Shown: positions 13,774 to 22,424, counted from the first letter of the stretch. The stretch: 64,000 nucleotides of DNA from an uncultured Spirochaetaceae bacterium (GCA_902799665.1 CADCBK010000001.1:87991-151990); one strand, 5' to 3'. Numbers and translations are program-made. Notes: a model not told the origin generated them from the sequence alone.

Positions 13774-14925
13774 CCACTCTTCCGGGACTGCGGCGGCCAT
13801 AAGCTGGCAGGCGCGCTCGCTTGGATGCAAGTGGTCGCCGGAATCGCAGTCGCTCATAAAGGCTTTGGGATTTTGCGCGTCGCGGACGGCTTTGTCAAAG
13901 TCAACGCAGCCGTCAAAGTCTTTTGACGTACGCAGCCATTCGTTGAACTCTTGGCGCATCGCCTCACGCTTTTCGTTATAAGTGCGCCAGCCGTAAATCG
14001 GCAAAAGCGTCGCGCTGTAAACTTTTAGTCCGGCCTTTCTCGCAGGCTCAACGTAAATTTTTTGGACGCCTTCTATCAAGTCCGCGACGCTCGGCAAGTC
14101 GCTCCACGGCCTAAACTTGTTCACCTCCACGCCGACCGGATGGATTATGTCGTTGATTCCGTGATGAATGATGATCGCATCCGCTCCCGCCGCCTTTGAC
14201 TCAATCGGAAAGCGAGTCGCACCCTTTAGCCCGTAAGCCTGGTAAGTTATGCAATCGTATTGGCGCAAGATTCTCGTTCCGCAAACCGCGCGGCGAATTA
14301 CCGAAACGTTTCCTTCTCCGCCCTTAAAGGCGCGCTCGCGAAGGTAGTCCACCCAGCTGCAGCAAGTGATTGAGTCTCCGTAGCAAATCAGCGCGCGATT
14401 TTTTTCTTGCGTCAAAACGTCGATTGTGTTCAAAAAATAAAAGGCGTTTGCCGCCGCGCTAATGTCGTCTGGAAAATTTTCCGCCGCGCAAAAGTCTCCG
14501 TAAGCGAAGGCGCCTTTTTCTAGCGGGCTTAGGATTACCGTTCCCGCGTTCATCTGCGTGTAGTCCGCAAAGTACATGCTAACGTCCACGGTATCGCCTG
14601 CTGTCACGGCAAAGTCAATTTCGTCGCTGGCAATTTCTTTTCCCGCAGGAATTGCAAAAGAAGCGGCGCCGTTTTTTGTTATCGCGACTGGAGCGTATTT
14701 GCCCGCGCCTTTTTTTGCGCAAACGGCCTTTGTCACACTCACGTCTTCCGTTCCGGTTAGGTTGGAAAAAGTGAAGCGCAATTTTGAGCCGTTAAAGCAA
14801 ATCTTTATCGGGTAGCGCAAGGTCAAGTCTTTTGCGTATGTCGTCTCCGTTCGCTTTGTAATCGAAGTCGCCGTTCCCCAGCAAGCCACCCATTTTGAAA
14901 AGCCTTCGTTTTTTGTCGCGTTCAT
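13756..14925 (-). CDS. SGNH/GDSL-family hydrolase
   Basis: 389 residues, no signal peptide. Residues 1-150 form a beta-rich N-terminal domain. The SGNH hydrolase domain follows: block I ALICYGDSITCC (Ser nucleophile) near residue 178, block III HHGINDII near 250, and block V DSGDHLHPSERA near 370 with catalytic Asp and His. This layout fits carbohydrate or polysaccharide esterases. The substrate is unknown. It is co-directional with, and one base from, the GNAT gene upstream. Its 3' end carries the operator of the next operon. Confidence 0.88.
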   Translation of the reverse strand: MNATKNEGFSKWVACWGTATSITKRTETTYAKDLTLRYPIKICFNGSKLRFTFSNLTGTEDVSVTKAVCAKKGAGKYAPVAITKNGAASFAIPAGKEIASDEIDFAVTAGDTVDVSMYFADYTQMNAGTVILSPLEKGAFAYGDFCAAENFPDDISAAANAFYFLNTIDVLTQEKNRALICYGDSITCCSWVDYLRERAFKGGEGNVSVIRRAVCGTRILRQYDCITYQAYGLKGATRFPIESKAAGADAIIIHHGINDIIHPVGVEVNKFRPWSDLPSVADLIEGVQKIYVEPARKAGLKVYSATLLPIYGWRTYNEKREAMRQEFNEWLRTSKDFDGCVDFDKAVRDAQNPKAFMSDCDSGDHLHPSERACQLMAAAVPEEWIKAAL

Positions 14926-14926
14926 T

Positions 14927-15370
14927 CTACAATTCCTTTTGCAAATAAATCATGTCCACAAGCTGGACGCCCGCCTCTACAATCGGATGGTCATAGTTGT
15001 CGGTAAAGAAATTCTTCACCACGTGATGCCGCTTGAATCCGCATTTTTCGTAAAAGGGAATCGTAAGCGGGCTGTCGCCTGTTCCGACTTGAATGGCGTC
15101 GTAGTCATTATGAAATTTTTCTTCCAAAAATTCAATCAGCTTTTTGCCGTAGCCCTTTCCCTGGCTTTTGGGAACGGTGGCGATGTTTTTTATTTCAAGA
15201 ACGCCCCCGCCTTCGTCGGTGACAACGCACTCGGCCTTTATTCCGCCGTCGTCAAGAACGAACATTCGTCCGCGCTCAAGGTAGCGGTCAACCATGTCCT
15301 CCTGCTCGTCGGCAAGAAGAAGCAAGTCGAGGTAGTCTTTTTTGTTTGTTTTTATTTCTCTAAATTCCAT
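14927..15370 (-). CDS. GNAT family N-acetyltransferase
   Basis: 147 residues with the acetyl-CoA loop VPKSQGKGYGKKLIEFL near residue 88 and a C-terminal TIPFYEKCGFKRHHVVKNFF segment. Substrate unknown. A GGAGGTTACA ribosome site precedes the ATG, and the gene ends one base before the SGNH hydrolase start, so they are probably co-transcribed. Confidence 0.88.
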   Translation of the reverse strand: MEFREIKTNKKDYLDLLLLADEQEDMVDRYLERGRMFVLDDGGIKAECVVTDEGGGVLEIKNIATVPKSQGKGYGKKLIEFLEEKFHNDYDAIQVGTGDSPLTIPFYEKCGFKRHHVVKNFFTDNYDHPIVEAGVQLVDMIYLQKEL

Positions 15371-15452
15371 ATTGTAACCTCCATATGTTACGGCTGAACG
15401 CGCGAGCTTGGTTGCGAGCGCGTTTTTTGCCGCTTATGCGGCGCCGTTCGTT

Positions 15453-17018
15453 TTAGGGCTTGCGAACAAGCGCGTCGCCGCTAGAACTCCAAATAATTTG
15501 TCCGCAATTTCCGTTCCGTTCCGCGACAAGATTTTCGTTGGCGATTTTTTGCAAGAACGCCTTGTCGTGGCTTACCACAATCATCGCGCAATCCAAAGAC
15601 GCGAGCGCGTTTTCCAAGGCCACAACGCTTGTGATGTCCATGTGGTTTGTCGGCTCGTCCAAAACCAAAAGCGAGAGCGGCTTTTGGACCGCAAGCGCTA
15701 TCATCAATTTGCGCAGCTCGCCGGGGCTTAGGTCTTTGCCCTCCAAACGTTCCGGCTCGCTTCCCAAGCGGTAAAGGGTCGAAAGCACTTCTCCGCGCTC
15801 GCTTTCTTCCAAGTCGTCCAGCTCGCAAAAAATTTCATCCCGTTGCGCGTCGGAAATTTCCTGCGGCAAGTAAAGGACTTCGTTGGCCCGCCCAGCCTTT
15901 TCCAAGAGCGAAATCACATGGCGGACAAAAAGCGATTTTCCCGCGCCGTTCTCCCCGGTCAGCGCGATTTTTGTTCCGCGCTTAATTTCCATACGGGGAA
16001 TTTTTAGCGAGTAGGAACCGGCTTGCAACACAGTTTCTTCAACGGCAAGCGGCTTGGAATAATCCGTTTGGTTTAGCGCAAAGCCTTCCTTGCGGCGCAG
16101 GGCTTTTTGGACGCTGTCGCGCTCGCTTTCGGTTTGGCGGATTTGCGTTTCCAGCCTGGCCTTTGCGTCTCCGGTGGAACGATCCTTTCCTGTGATTCTT
16201 GCCGCGTCGATTTTTGCCTGCGCGTCGTGGTCGCGCGAATCGATTTGCTTTTTGGAAAGCCGCGCCTTGGCCTTTTGGTTTTGCGCCTCAAGCCGCGCGC
16301 TTCGTTCCTTTTCCGCGCCAGCCTTTGCGTTAAGCCGCTCCCATTCGCCGCGAGACTGGTCGGCGCCGCTTTGCCGCAATTCCAACGCTTTTGTAAGGCC
16401 GCAAGGATAAGAGTCATAAGCGACGCAATCACGGCCTCCCGCAAAGGCGGCGGCTTCGTTGTAAAGGTAAACCGTCCGAGAGCAAAGGCTGTCCGCAAAG
16501 GCGCGGTCGTGGCTTACCATGATTCCCGTTCCGGAAAAATCGCCAAGCGCGGCGCAAATCATTCGCGCGGTCTTTGCGTCAAGGTGATTGGTCGGCTCGT
16601 CCAGCAAAAGGACGGCGGGACGCTCGGCAAGCGCGCAGGCGATTTGAATGCGCTTTTTTTCGCCGCCCGACAAAGTTTCGTAGCGCTCAAGCATTTCTTC
16701 GGTCACGCAAAGGCGCGAAAAAAATTTGCGCGTCTCGTTGTCGTCCGACCAAAAGGCCGTGTAAAGGTTTTCGGGCGGCTCCGCGGTTTCTTGCGCGCAG
16801 TAAATCACGTCGCCCGAATTACCGCCGTTCCCGCAAGAAATCTTTCCGCTATCGGCTTGCAAAATTCCTGCGATAAGTTTTAGCAAAGTGGATTTTCCGC
16901 AGCCGTTGCTTCCCGCCACGCAAGTCCACCCTTCCGCAATCTTGAGCGAAAAATCCTCGAACAAATTTGCAGTTGACGCAGGATAAGAGAAGTTAAGTTT
17001 TGTGATTTGAATTGACAT
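15453..17018 (-). CDS. ABC-F family ATPase (probable ribosome protection)
   Basis: About 521 residues from the ATG at 17018 (GGAGG 5 nt upstream; the longer ORF runs into the leader). Two ABC domains without membrane segments: Walker A GSNGCGKST, signature LSGGEKKR and Walker B LLLDEPTNHLD in the first; GENGAGKS, LSPGELRK and LVLDEPTNHMD in the second. A charged helical linker of about 90 residues joins them. ABC-F proteins act on the ribosome; several give resistance to macrolides, lincosamides or pleuromutilins. The leader holds an attenuator, as in inducible resistance ABC-F genes. Whether this one protects against a drug is inference. Confidence 0.9.
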   Translation of the reverse strand: MSIQITKLNFSYPASTANLFEDFSLKIAEGWTCVAGSNGCGKSTLLKLIAGILQADSGKISCGNGGNSGDVIYCAQETAEPPENLYTAFWSDDNETRKFFSRLCVTEEMLERYETLSGGEKKRIQIACALAERPAVLLLDEPTNHLDAKTARMICAALGDFSGTGIMVSHDRAFADSLCSRTVYLYNEAAAFAGGRDCVAYDSYPCGLTKALELRQSGADQSRGEWERLNAKAGAEKERSARLEAQNQKAKARLSKKQIDSRDHDAQAKIDAARITGKDRSTGDAKARLETQIRQTESERDSVQKALRRKEGFALNQTDYSKPLAVEETVLQAGSYSLKIPRMEIKRGTKIALTGENGAGKSLFVRHVISLLEKAGRANEVLYLPQEISDAQRDEIFCELDDLEESERGEVLSTLYRLGSEPERLEGKDLSPGELRKLMIALAVQKPLSLLVLDEPTNHMDITSVVALENALASLDCAMIVVSHDKAFLQKIANENLVAERNGNCGQIIWSSSGDALVRKP

Positions 17019-17027
17019 TTGGCCTCC

Positions 17028-17094
17028 AAAAAAATAGAAGCCAGCCACAGAAAGCGGACGCCCGGCCGACAAAAAAATAACTGCAACTGACTTC
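17028..17094 (-). promoter_or_regulatory. Transcription attenuator in the ABC-F leader
   Basis: Minus strand: GAAGTCAGTTGCAG (17081-17094) pairs over all 14 positions, using G-U pairs, with CTGTGGCTGGCTTC (17037-17050). A T7 run follows (17028-17034), ending 9 nt before the start codon. A GC-rich hairpin GTCGGCC... lies in the loop. A terminator placed between promoter and ribosome site fits ribosome-controlled attenuation. Confidence 0.75.
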
Positions 17095-17148
17095 CAAAGA
17101 TTGCCCGCGCGCCCTTCGCGCCAAGCGTTTTTTTAACGGAAATCAGAA

Positions 17149-17160
17149 TTACAGTATCAT
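17149..17160 (-). other. Possible leader peptide (Met-Ile-Leu) of the ABC-F gene
   Basis: A three-codon ORF (ATG ATA CTG TAA) follows an AGGAGACACGCTGCCG stretch in the ABC-F leader. Very short upstream ORFs on which an antibiotic-bound ribosome stalls are known for this class. The spacing from AGGAG to ATG (about 11 nt) is longer than ideal, so this is tentative. Confidence 0.35.
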
Positions 17161-17193
17161 CGGCAGCGTGTCTCCTAAATGAAAAGATGGTTT

Positions 17194-17222
17194 ATATTAT
17201 AAAGATTTTGGGAAAGTGTCAA
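17194..17222 (-). promoter_or_regulatory. Promoter of the ABC-F gene
   Basis: Consensus TTGACA (17217-17222), with TATAAT at 17196-17201 (15-nt spacer) or TAATAT at 17194-17199 (17-nt spacer). The transcript would carry a leader of about 170 nt containing the attenuator. Confidence 0.7.
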
Positions 17223-17235
17223 TTGGGGGGAAAAC

Positions 17236-17910
17236 TCACCTAAACATCCGCTCCCATTCTTCGTCGCTCAAATCGCAATAGTGAATGTCTTTTTCAAAGC
17301 GGACATTGAGGGAGGGAAGGCAAAAGACTGCGGCCACTTTTTGCAAGTCGCGCTCGCTAAGATTGTTTCCGTGGTAAATTGTGAACAGTCCGGTCTCCTC
17401 GTGATAAACGACGCGGCCTCGCGGAATTGAAAAATATTCCTCGCGCAAGTTTGGCGGAAGGACTTTCAACTGGTTCGCGCCCTTGCCAAGCTCTTCCCAA
17501 TATTCCGCGTGGTCTTTGGTTCCTGTAATCGCTTTGTCGTAATGAACGCCTTCATCCAAAGGAACCGCATGAACAAAAATCGGCAAGCCGTTATAGAACC
17601 AAAAGATTCCGACACGCGGCTTTGACTCCGTAAGATAGTCGTCAACCGCAAACAAAAATTCTTGGATTTTGGAATCGTCGTAATAGCAGTCCGCGTCGCT
17701 TTTCAATATTTTGGAATTGACGACATGTGGAAAAGCGATTGAAGCGCACGAACAAAGAGCCTGCCCCTTGCGCCAGTCCGGATATTTTTTGCGCTCTTGT
17801 TCCGAAAACAAAACCAACGCGTCAAGCAAGTCTTTCCGTATCGCGCTCTCCTTGTAAAGCATTTTCATAACCTCCGCGATTGAGCTTTTCATTTCTTCTT
17901 CTTCGGTCAT
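17236..17910 (-). CDS. Hypothetical protein
   Basis: 224 residues from the ATG at 17910, preceded by GGGGGTGTTGTT. The longer ORF reaches back to 18105 through unlikely sequence. It begins MTEEEEMKSSIAEVMKMLYKES and has no membrane segment or signal peptide. The C-terminal half (IFWFYNGLPIFVHAVPLDEG, ITGTKDHAEYWEELG, RGRVVYHEETGLFTIYHG) looks like a compact soluble domain. I do not recognise the family. Confidence 0.65.
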   Translation of the reverse strand: MTEEEEMKSSIAEVMKMLYKESAIRKDLLDALVLFSEQERKKYPDWRKGQALCSCASIAFPHVVNSKILKSDADCYYDDSKIQEFLFAVDDYLTESKPRVGIFWFYNGLPIFVHAVPLDEGVHYDKAITGTKDHAEYWEELGKGANQLKVLPPNLREEYFSIPRGRVVYHEETGLFTIYHGNNLSERDLQKVAAVFCLPSLNVRFEKDIHYCDLSDEEWERMFR

Positions 17911-18060
17911 AACAACACCCCCTTTCAAACGTCTATAATACCATGTTCCTACTATCATATTATGATAGTAGGAGCAAAATTTTTTAATAGAAGCCGGAGG
18001 ATTTCTTTTCACCAAATGATAACCCACACCCGTATACTCATCAAGCAGGCAAGCAATAAC

Positions 18061-18131
18061 CAGTTGTCGTAAATTTTGCGACAACTCAACTCCTTCAAAA
18101 AGCAATATGCATTTTTTGCATAATGCTTTTT
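18061..18131. repeat. Palindromic cassette upstream of the broken rhuM gene
   Basis: The 280-nt gap 17911-18189 holds a TCGTAAATTTTGCGA palindrome and then a 35-nt palindrome at 18097-18131. The 35-nt unit is identical to 29741-29775 inside the coding sequence of the intact RhuM-Fic gene. After it comes a promoter (TTGACA, TATAGT) nearly identical to that before 29562. The rest of the gap shows nothing clear. Confidence 0.8.
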
Positions 18132-18189
18132 AATTTTGTTTGACAAATATAACTGTTATAGTGTATAGTTAACATAAAGAGGTGATTTT

Positions 18190-18575
18190 ATGGCTCAAAA
18201 GGAACTTGTGATTTTTGAAAGCGCGGACAAATCTGTGTCTCTTTCCGTTCCATTCAAAGAGGACACAGTATGGTTGAACCGTCAGCAAATGGCCACGCTG
18301 TTCGACCGAGACGTAAAGACAATCGGAAAGCATATAAATAATGTCATTGAAGAAGAACTTGAAGGTTTTCCAACTGTCGCAAATTTTGCGACAGTTCAAT
18401 TTTCCAAAAAGGAATGTGCATTTTTTGCACATTGCAAATTCTGACAAAACCGTAAAATACTACTCCCTCGACGTGATCATCTCGGTAGGCTACCGCGTAA
18501 AGTCCAAGCGGGGCATAGAGTTCCGCAATTGGGCAAATTCCGTCTTAAAGCAATACATCCTCCAAGCCCTAGGCC
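18190..18575 (+). pseudogene. RhuM-family gene, frameshifted and truncated
   Basis: The first frame reads MAQKELVIFESADKSVSLSV through FPTVANFATVQF and stops at 18444. The family's next segment (YYSLDVIISVGYRVKSKRG) continues in another frame to WANSVLKQYILQALG near 18575, where homology to the intact copy at 29562 ends and the C-terminal Fic part is missing. The frameshift falls within a palindromic segment (18374-18435). It looks like a dead paralogue created by cassette recombination and truncated by insertion of the downstream gene. Confidence 0.8.
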
Positions 18576-19580
18576 TCATCCATAAAAGTAATATTCCAAA
18601 ATCTTCTCGTACACAATCCCAAACATTCTTTCCAATCTAGCTTGCGCAATCATAGCAATTTGCAGTTCAGGCAAATCTCCGTTCTCTTGCTTTATCAATT
18701 CAGAAAGCTGTTGCATTAATGACATAATTTCTTTTTGAATGTCATCGTCTGTGTATTCGTAAGCATTCAAAACACCTTGTCGATGCAGGAACTTTTTAAC
18801 CTTGCAATCAGCCTCAGTTTTCGATATTTCAAATTCAACTTCAACACCATTTGCATTCAGGCTTTCAAAAATTGAAATAAGCTCAGACGCGTCAAAGTTG
18901 TTTGATAAAACACTGGTTGAAACATCGCTAGATCCAAATACTATTTTTGCGCAGATTTCGGTCATTTTGAGCAGTCTGTACAGCTCATAAGCAGCCCAGG
19001 ATTTTAAATTGATCAATCCCGGTTCAATTTCAAAAGGAGCGTCCATAATATATTTTGGCGAAACATCCATATCTAAATGCGTGTTTTCTTTTATAGAAAA
19101 ATAAACCTCAGAAGAATCTTCAGCAAAATCTGTAGCGACATACAGCGCTCGCTCGTTCAAATCATCTACAGTTTTACAGAATGAACTCCCAACACATTCA
19201 TCATTCCATGAGGCATAACTAACATAACTTATTAATTTCACCTCTTGCTCCGTAAGAATTCCATTGGCCACCAATTTAGGAGCATTGTATTCACCTATCA
19301 ATAAATCAAGTTTTACATATATGTCTCGTTTTAATTCCAACAAACGATAGATAATAGGCTTTACAAGATATCTATTGTTGTAAATATAGTCGTTATCTTT
19401 TACAAGCCCCTTGACTGTAACAGAAAACTCTTTGAGGCAATCAGTTAAGTCCATAACGGTTTCCAAGACCGCTCTTTTACCCGCAAATTTTTTATGAAGA
19501 GCCCCAACATTGCTAAGCAATTCATTTTCTGAAAACCATTTTTCATATTCCGTTAGATAAATAAAAAATTCTATGACCAT
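18576..19580 (-). CDS. Hypothetical protein
   Basis: 334 residues from the ATG at 19580 (AAAGGAG 6 nt upstream); the longer ORF to 19841 is out of character and overlaps the next gene. It begins MVIEFFIYLTEYEKWFSENEL. It is acidic, mainly helical, with no membrane span or catalytic motif that I recognise. Its 3' end abuts the broken rhuM copy. GC is lower than in the flanking exonuclease gene, which suggests transfer. Confidence 0.65.
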   Translation of the reverse strand: MVIEFFIYLTEYEKWFSENELLSNVGALHKKFAGKRAVLETVMDLTDCLKEFSVTVKGLVKDNDYIYNNRYLVKPIIYRLLELKRDIYVKLDLLIGEYNAPKLVANGILTEQEVKLISYVSYASWNDECVGSSFCKTVDDLNERALYVATDFAEDSSEVYFSIKENTHLDMDVSPKYIMDAPFEIEPGLINLKSWAAYELYRLLKMTEICAKIVFGSSDVSTSVLSNNFDASELISIFESLNANGVEVEFEISKTEADCKVKKFLHRQGVLNAYEYTDDDIQKEIMSLMQQLSELIKQENGDLPELQIAMIAQARLERMFGIVYEKILEYYFYG

Positions 19581-19623
19581 ATTTTTCTCCTTTTGTTTAA
19601 TTTTAACAACAAGAGCGCGTGCC

Positions 19624-20190
19624 TCACACCACTCCAAACTCCTCGCCGCACATCGCGAGCAATTCCTCGACGGAGCGGGCGCCCAATTCTTGCGCGGCAA
19701 GGGCGATGATTTTGCCGCAAGTTCTGGAATCGTCAAGGGCGTCGTGCGCGTTGTAGGCAATTCCAAATCGCTCGCCAAGAGCGGTAAGGCGGTGGCAGTC
19801 AAAATGCGGCCAAATTTTTTTTGCAACGCGCAGGGAGTCAAAATATTTGAGCGCGGGCTTTTCCATTTCGTACCATTCGCAGCAAGCGCGGATTACGCCC
19901 ATGTCAAACGGAGCGTTGTGCGCCACAAGCGGAACGCCGGGCGTTTGGTTGATGAACGGCGTCACAAGCGTGTCCCACACTTCGGCAAAGCGCGGCTTGT
20001 CCCGCACGTCGTCATACGATATATGGTGAATGTCGCGAGTCCATTCAGGAATAAAATACATTTTGGCGGGCTTTATGAGCGAATAAACGCTGTCAGCCTC
20101 CTTTCCGTCAACAAACCTCACCAATCCAACGGAACAAGCGCTGTTCCTGTTTTGATTGGCAGTTTCAAAGTCAATGGCGATGTAATTCAT
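19624..20190 (-). CDS. DnaQ-like 3'-5' exonuclease (DEDDh)
   Basis: 188 residues. Exo I AIDFETANQN (Asp, Glu), Exo II VAHNAPFDMGVI (Asp) and Exo III YNAHDALDDSRTC (His, Asp) are all present, so the enzyme should be active. I choose the ATG at 20190, with GAGGTG before it. It is similar to free-standing proofreading subunits of DNA polymerase III. Its promoter carries a CTATC-N7-GATAG operator shared with a DnaB-like ATPase, an FlhA-like protein, a DnaE-like polymerase and a WYL regulator. Confidence 0.9.
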   Translation of the reverse strand: MNYIAIDFETANQNRNSACSVGLVRFVDGKEADSVYSLIKPAKMYFIPEWTRDIHHISYDDVRDKPRFAEVWDTLVTPFINQTPGVPLVAHNAPFDMGVIRACCEWYEMEKPALKYFDSLRVAKKIWPHFDCHRLTALGERFGIAYNAHDALDDSRTCGKIIALAAQELGARSVEELLAMCGEEFGVV

Positions 20191-20227
20191 ATTTTTCACC
20201 TCTTAAAGAAATTGTAGCACGGCCAGT

Positions 20228-20244
20228 CTATCAGAGCGCGATAG
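20228..20244. promoter_or_regulatory. Second WYL regulon operator, site A (exonuclease promoter)
   Basis: CTATC-N7-GATAG. On the minus strand GATAGAC is followed after 9 nt by TACAAT (-10) of the exonuclease gene. The architecture is the same as sites B to E. Confidence 0.8.
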
Positions 20245-20269
20245 GGTGAAAAAATTATTATTTTTTACC

Positions 20270-20286
20270 CTATCCCAAGATGATAG
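20270..20286. promoter_or_regulatory. Second WYL regulon operator, site B (DnaB-like promoter)
   Basis: CTATC-N7-GATAG, with GATAGAC 9 nt before TATAAT (20298-20303) of the DnaB-like gene. The operator covers the -35 position, which suggests repression. Sites A and B lie 25 nt apart in a divergent promoter region. Confidence 0.82.
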
Positions 20287-20326
20287 ACCGCTCCTGCTAT
20301 AATGCGGCATAACGCAGGAGGAAAAT

Positions 20327-21205
20327 ATGGAAACAACAGACAAGCAAGGCATTTTTAGCTTTACTTCAATAAAAGATATAACAGTAAAAACTCTCACCGC
20401 TCTAGAAAACATGTATGACAAGCAAAATGTTGGCAAAGGCTTGAAAACAGGATTTGGATGGTTGGAATTTCAAAAGGACGAATTGATTGTACTAAGCGGC
20501 TGCCCAAACGTTGGCAAAACTGCTCTTGCGCTGAGTTTAATCAAACAAATCTCGATAGACAACAAAACGCCAACTGGTTTAATTGTTCCTGGCAATTTTG
20601 AAAATGTGGCGTTAGGACAACGATTGCTTTCAATTTGCTCTGAAGTCGCCAGTACTAAAATAAGAACAGCCATGTTAAATATGGACGAATTTGAAAAAAT
20701 CAAAACTGCGTCAAACAGGATTTATGACTCTCCAATTTGCATTTTTAACGAGCCGAATTGCAATTTTCAAAGATTAAAAGAGTCTGCAATAGAAATGGCC
20801 GAACAACAAGAAGTCAAACTAATTATTGTAGACAGCTTCGAATTTCTTGAAGAAATCGTTGACGCAGAAAATGAAAACTATCGTTGGACATTGGAGGCCA
20901 TGCTCGACAGATTTAAAGCCTTGGCTGTTAAACTACAAATTCCAATCGTTCTTACGTTGGATTTGCCCAATTACGAATACGGCTATAAACCAAGACTTCT
21001 AGACTTTAAAAATTATATGGTTATTCCAAACAAAGCGGACAAGGTTCTTTTAATTTATCGGGGATTCTGTGACCTCATTGAAAATGAATTTATTTCGTAT
21101 GCCAATTTAATTGTCGCCAAAAACGAAAACGGTCCTACAGGAGATATTAGATTGAAGTTTTTGCCGAAAACAGCGCTGTTTGAGAATAATGACGATGGAG
21201 ATTAG
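20327..21205 (+). CDS. DnaB-like RecA-fold ATPase
   Basis: 292 residues, the size of the DnaB C-terminal domain alone. GLKTGFGWLEF and KDELIVLSGCPNVGKTALAL give the Walker A (GCPNVGKT) near residue 60. LIIVDSFEFLEE near 167 is the Walker B, and LTLDLPNYEYGYKPRL occupies the DnaB H3-type region. The N-terminal primase-binding domain is missing. It could be a helicase loader-like or defence-related ATPase. It is divergent from the DnaQ-like gene, with a shared operator type. CGCAGGAGG lies before the ATG. Confidence 0.82.
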   Translation: METTDKQGIFSFTSIKDITVKTLTALENMYDKQNVGKGLKTGFGWLEFQKDELIVLSGCPNVGKTALALSLIKQISIDNKTPTGLIVPGNFENVALGQRLLSICSEVASTKIRTAMLNMDEFEKIKTASNRIYDSPICIFNEPNCNFQRLKESAIEMAEQQEVKLIIVDSFEFLEEIVDAENENYRWTLEAMLDRFKALAVKLQIPIVLTLDLPNYEYGYKPRLLDFKNYMVIPNKADKVLLIYRGFCDLIENEFISYANLIVAKNENGPTGDIRLKFLPKTALFENNDDGD

Positions 21206-21249
21206 TCCAAGCACAATATCTTTAATCACAACAAAGCAAAGAGGTAATT

Positions 21250-22155
21250 TCAATCCCTTTTTAGTTCCTTTATCTGATTTTGGAGCTCTGAAATTTGTTG
21301 CGAAAGTTGTTCCAATGTGACTTTATTTTGAGCTGAATCTTTCATTTCTTTTTGTTTTTGTCTATCTCGTTCTTTGCCCATTGAATCAACTATAATTCCA
21401 ACAATAACATTCATAATTACGGATGCAGCGATAAAAGCATAGGAAATGAAGTATATCCACGCCAAGGGATACAATTGTATAATAGGCCTTGCAATTTGAC
21501 TTACCCAAGAATCAAATGTTAAGATTTGGCACAAAGACAAACATGCATAACCTAAACTACCAAAAAACTCTGGAAATTCTTCACCAAAAATATGGGTTCC
21601 TATAATTGCATAAACATAGGCAAACAATGCTAAAAAACAAAAAGTCCACAAAATTCCAGGTATAGCCTTTACCAACCCCTTAAATGTAGTCCGTAAACCT
21701 GAAACATCATTAACAAGTTTTAACGACCTTACGGCACCGAGTGCCTTTATAGTTCTGATAACTTTAAAAGAACGAAAAATTCTAAAAACTCTGAAAACAG
21801 TAAAATATGGCAATGTAGAAATAACAGATACTATTACAATTATCAAATCAGAAATATTCCAACGATTCCAGTGAAAATATTCTTCACCATCATCTTCGCT
21901 GAATCGAATTTCCCCAAAGAATTGTTTGTTGAAAACGATAAATTTAAATACCAGTTCAGCAATAAAAATCCAAAGACAGATTTGATCAATTATAAAAAGA
22001 ATGTTTCTAAATTCTTCTGTAATATTCTTTGAAGTTTCAATCCCTAATGAAATTGTATTTATAACAATAACGAAAAGCATTGCATACTCATAAGGAGTGT
22101 CGGCATTTCCATCAACATACTCTTTAAGATTTTCCAGTTTTTTTTCACTTTTCAT
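21250..22155 (-). CDS. Voltage-gated ion channel (bacterial Nav/NaChBac type)
   Basis: 301 residues with six membrane segments. S4 (FRVFRIFRSFKVIRTIKALG, residues 119-138) has arginine or lysine about every third position. The pore region reads LCQILTFDSWVSQIARP; the selectivity filter TFDSW corresponds to TLESW of NaChBac, with Asp in place of the key Glu. The cytoplasmic tail is a predicted coiled coil (LEQLSQQISELQNQIKELK), as in homotetrameric bacterial sodium channels. It conducts Na+ or possibly Ca2+ across the inner membrane. There is no functional link with its neighbours. Confidence 0.88.
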   Translation of the reverse strand: MKSEKKLENLKEYVDGNADTPYEYAMLFVIVINTISLGIETSKNITEEFRNILFIIDQICLWIFIAELVFKFIVFNKQFFGEIRFSEDDGEEYFHWNRWNISDLIIVIVSVISTLPYFTVFRVFRIFRSFKVIRTIKALGAVRSLKLVNDVSGLRTTFKGLVKAIPGILWTFCFLALFAYVYAIIGTHIFGEEFPEFFGSLGYACLSLCQILTFDSWVSQIARPIIQLYPLAWIYFISYAFIAASVIMNVIVGIIVDSMGKERDRQKQKEMKDSAQNKVTLEQLSQQISELQNQIKELKRD

Positions 22156-22196
22156 ATCTCTTAAATTCTCTAGAAATCATGCTTGCATATTTTAAA

Positions 22197-22424
22197 TTAA
22201 AATGGTGAATGACAACTCAAACTGCTGCCAGGATTTACTTTTTGACCTCTTTTTGAACACAGAGCCCCGTCAAAAAAACGACAAGTCTTACAGTGTTTAT
22301 CACCAGGCATGCCTGTATAGGGAACAAAACACCCCAAAAAACTTCCTGGATTTACTTTTTGATTTCTTACCTTACAAATGTTTCCATCAAAAAACCGACA
22401 TTCCCTACAATGACCACTTGACAT
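22197..22424 (-). CDS. Small cysteine-rich protein with two tandem repeats
   Basis: 75 residues made of two copies of a roughly 30-residue unit: HCRECRFFDGNICKV... and HCKTCRFFDGALCSK..., each ending in VNPGSxLxC. Each copy has a CxxC and two further Cys, so each probably binds one zinc ion. It is likely a zinc-ribbon module for protein or nucleic-acid contacts, of unknown role. It lies next to the ion channel gene on the same strand. Confidence 0.65.
   Translation of the reverse strand: MSSGHCRECRFFDGNICKVRNQKVNPGSFLGCFVPYTGMPGDKHCKTCRFFDGALCSKRGQKVNPGSSLSCHSPF

Noticed and set aside
15398..15423. Terminator between the GNAT and ABC-F genes
   Set aside because: The GCGCG stem has its T-run only on the plus strand, where no gene ends; on the minus strand no T-run follows.
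16107..16883. 258-residue plus-strand ORF
   Set aside because: Shadow of the ABC-F ATPase; no recognisable domain.
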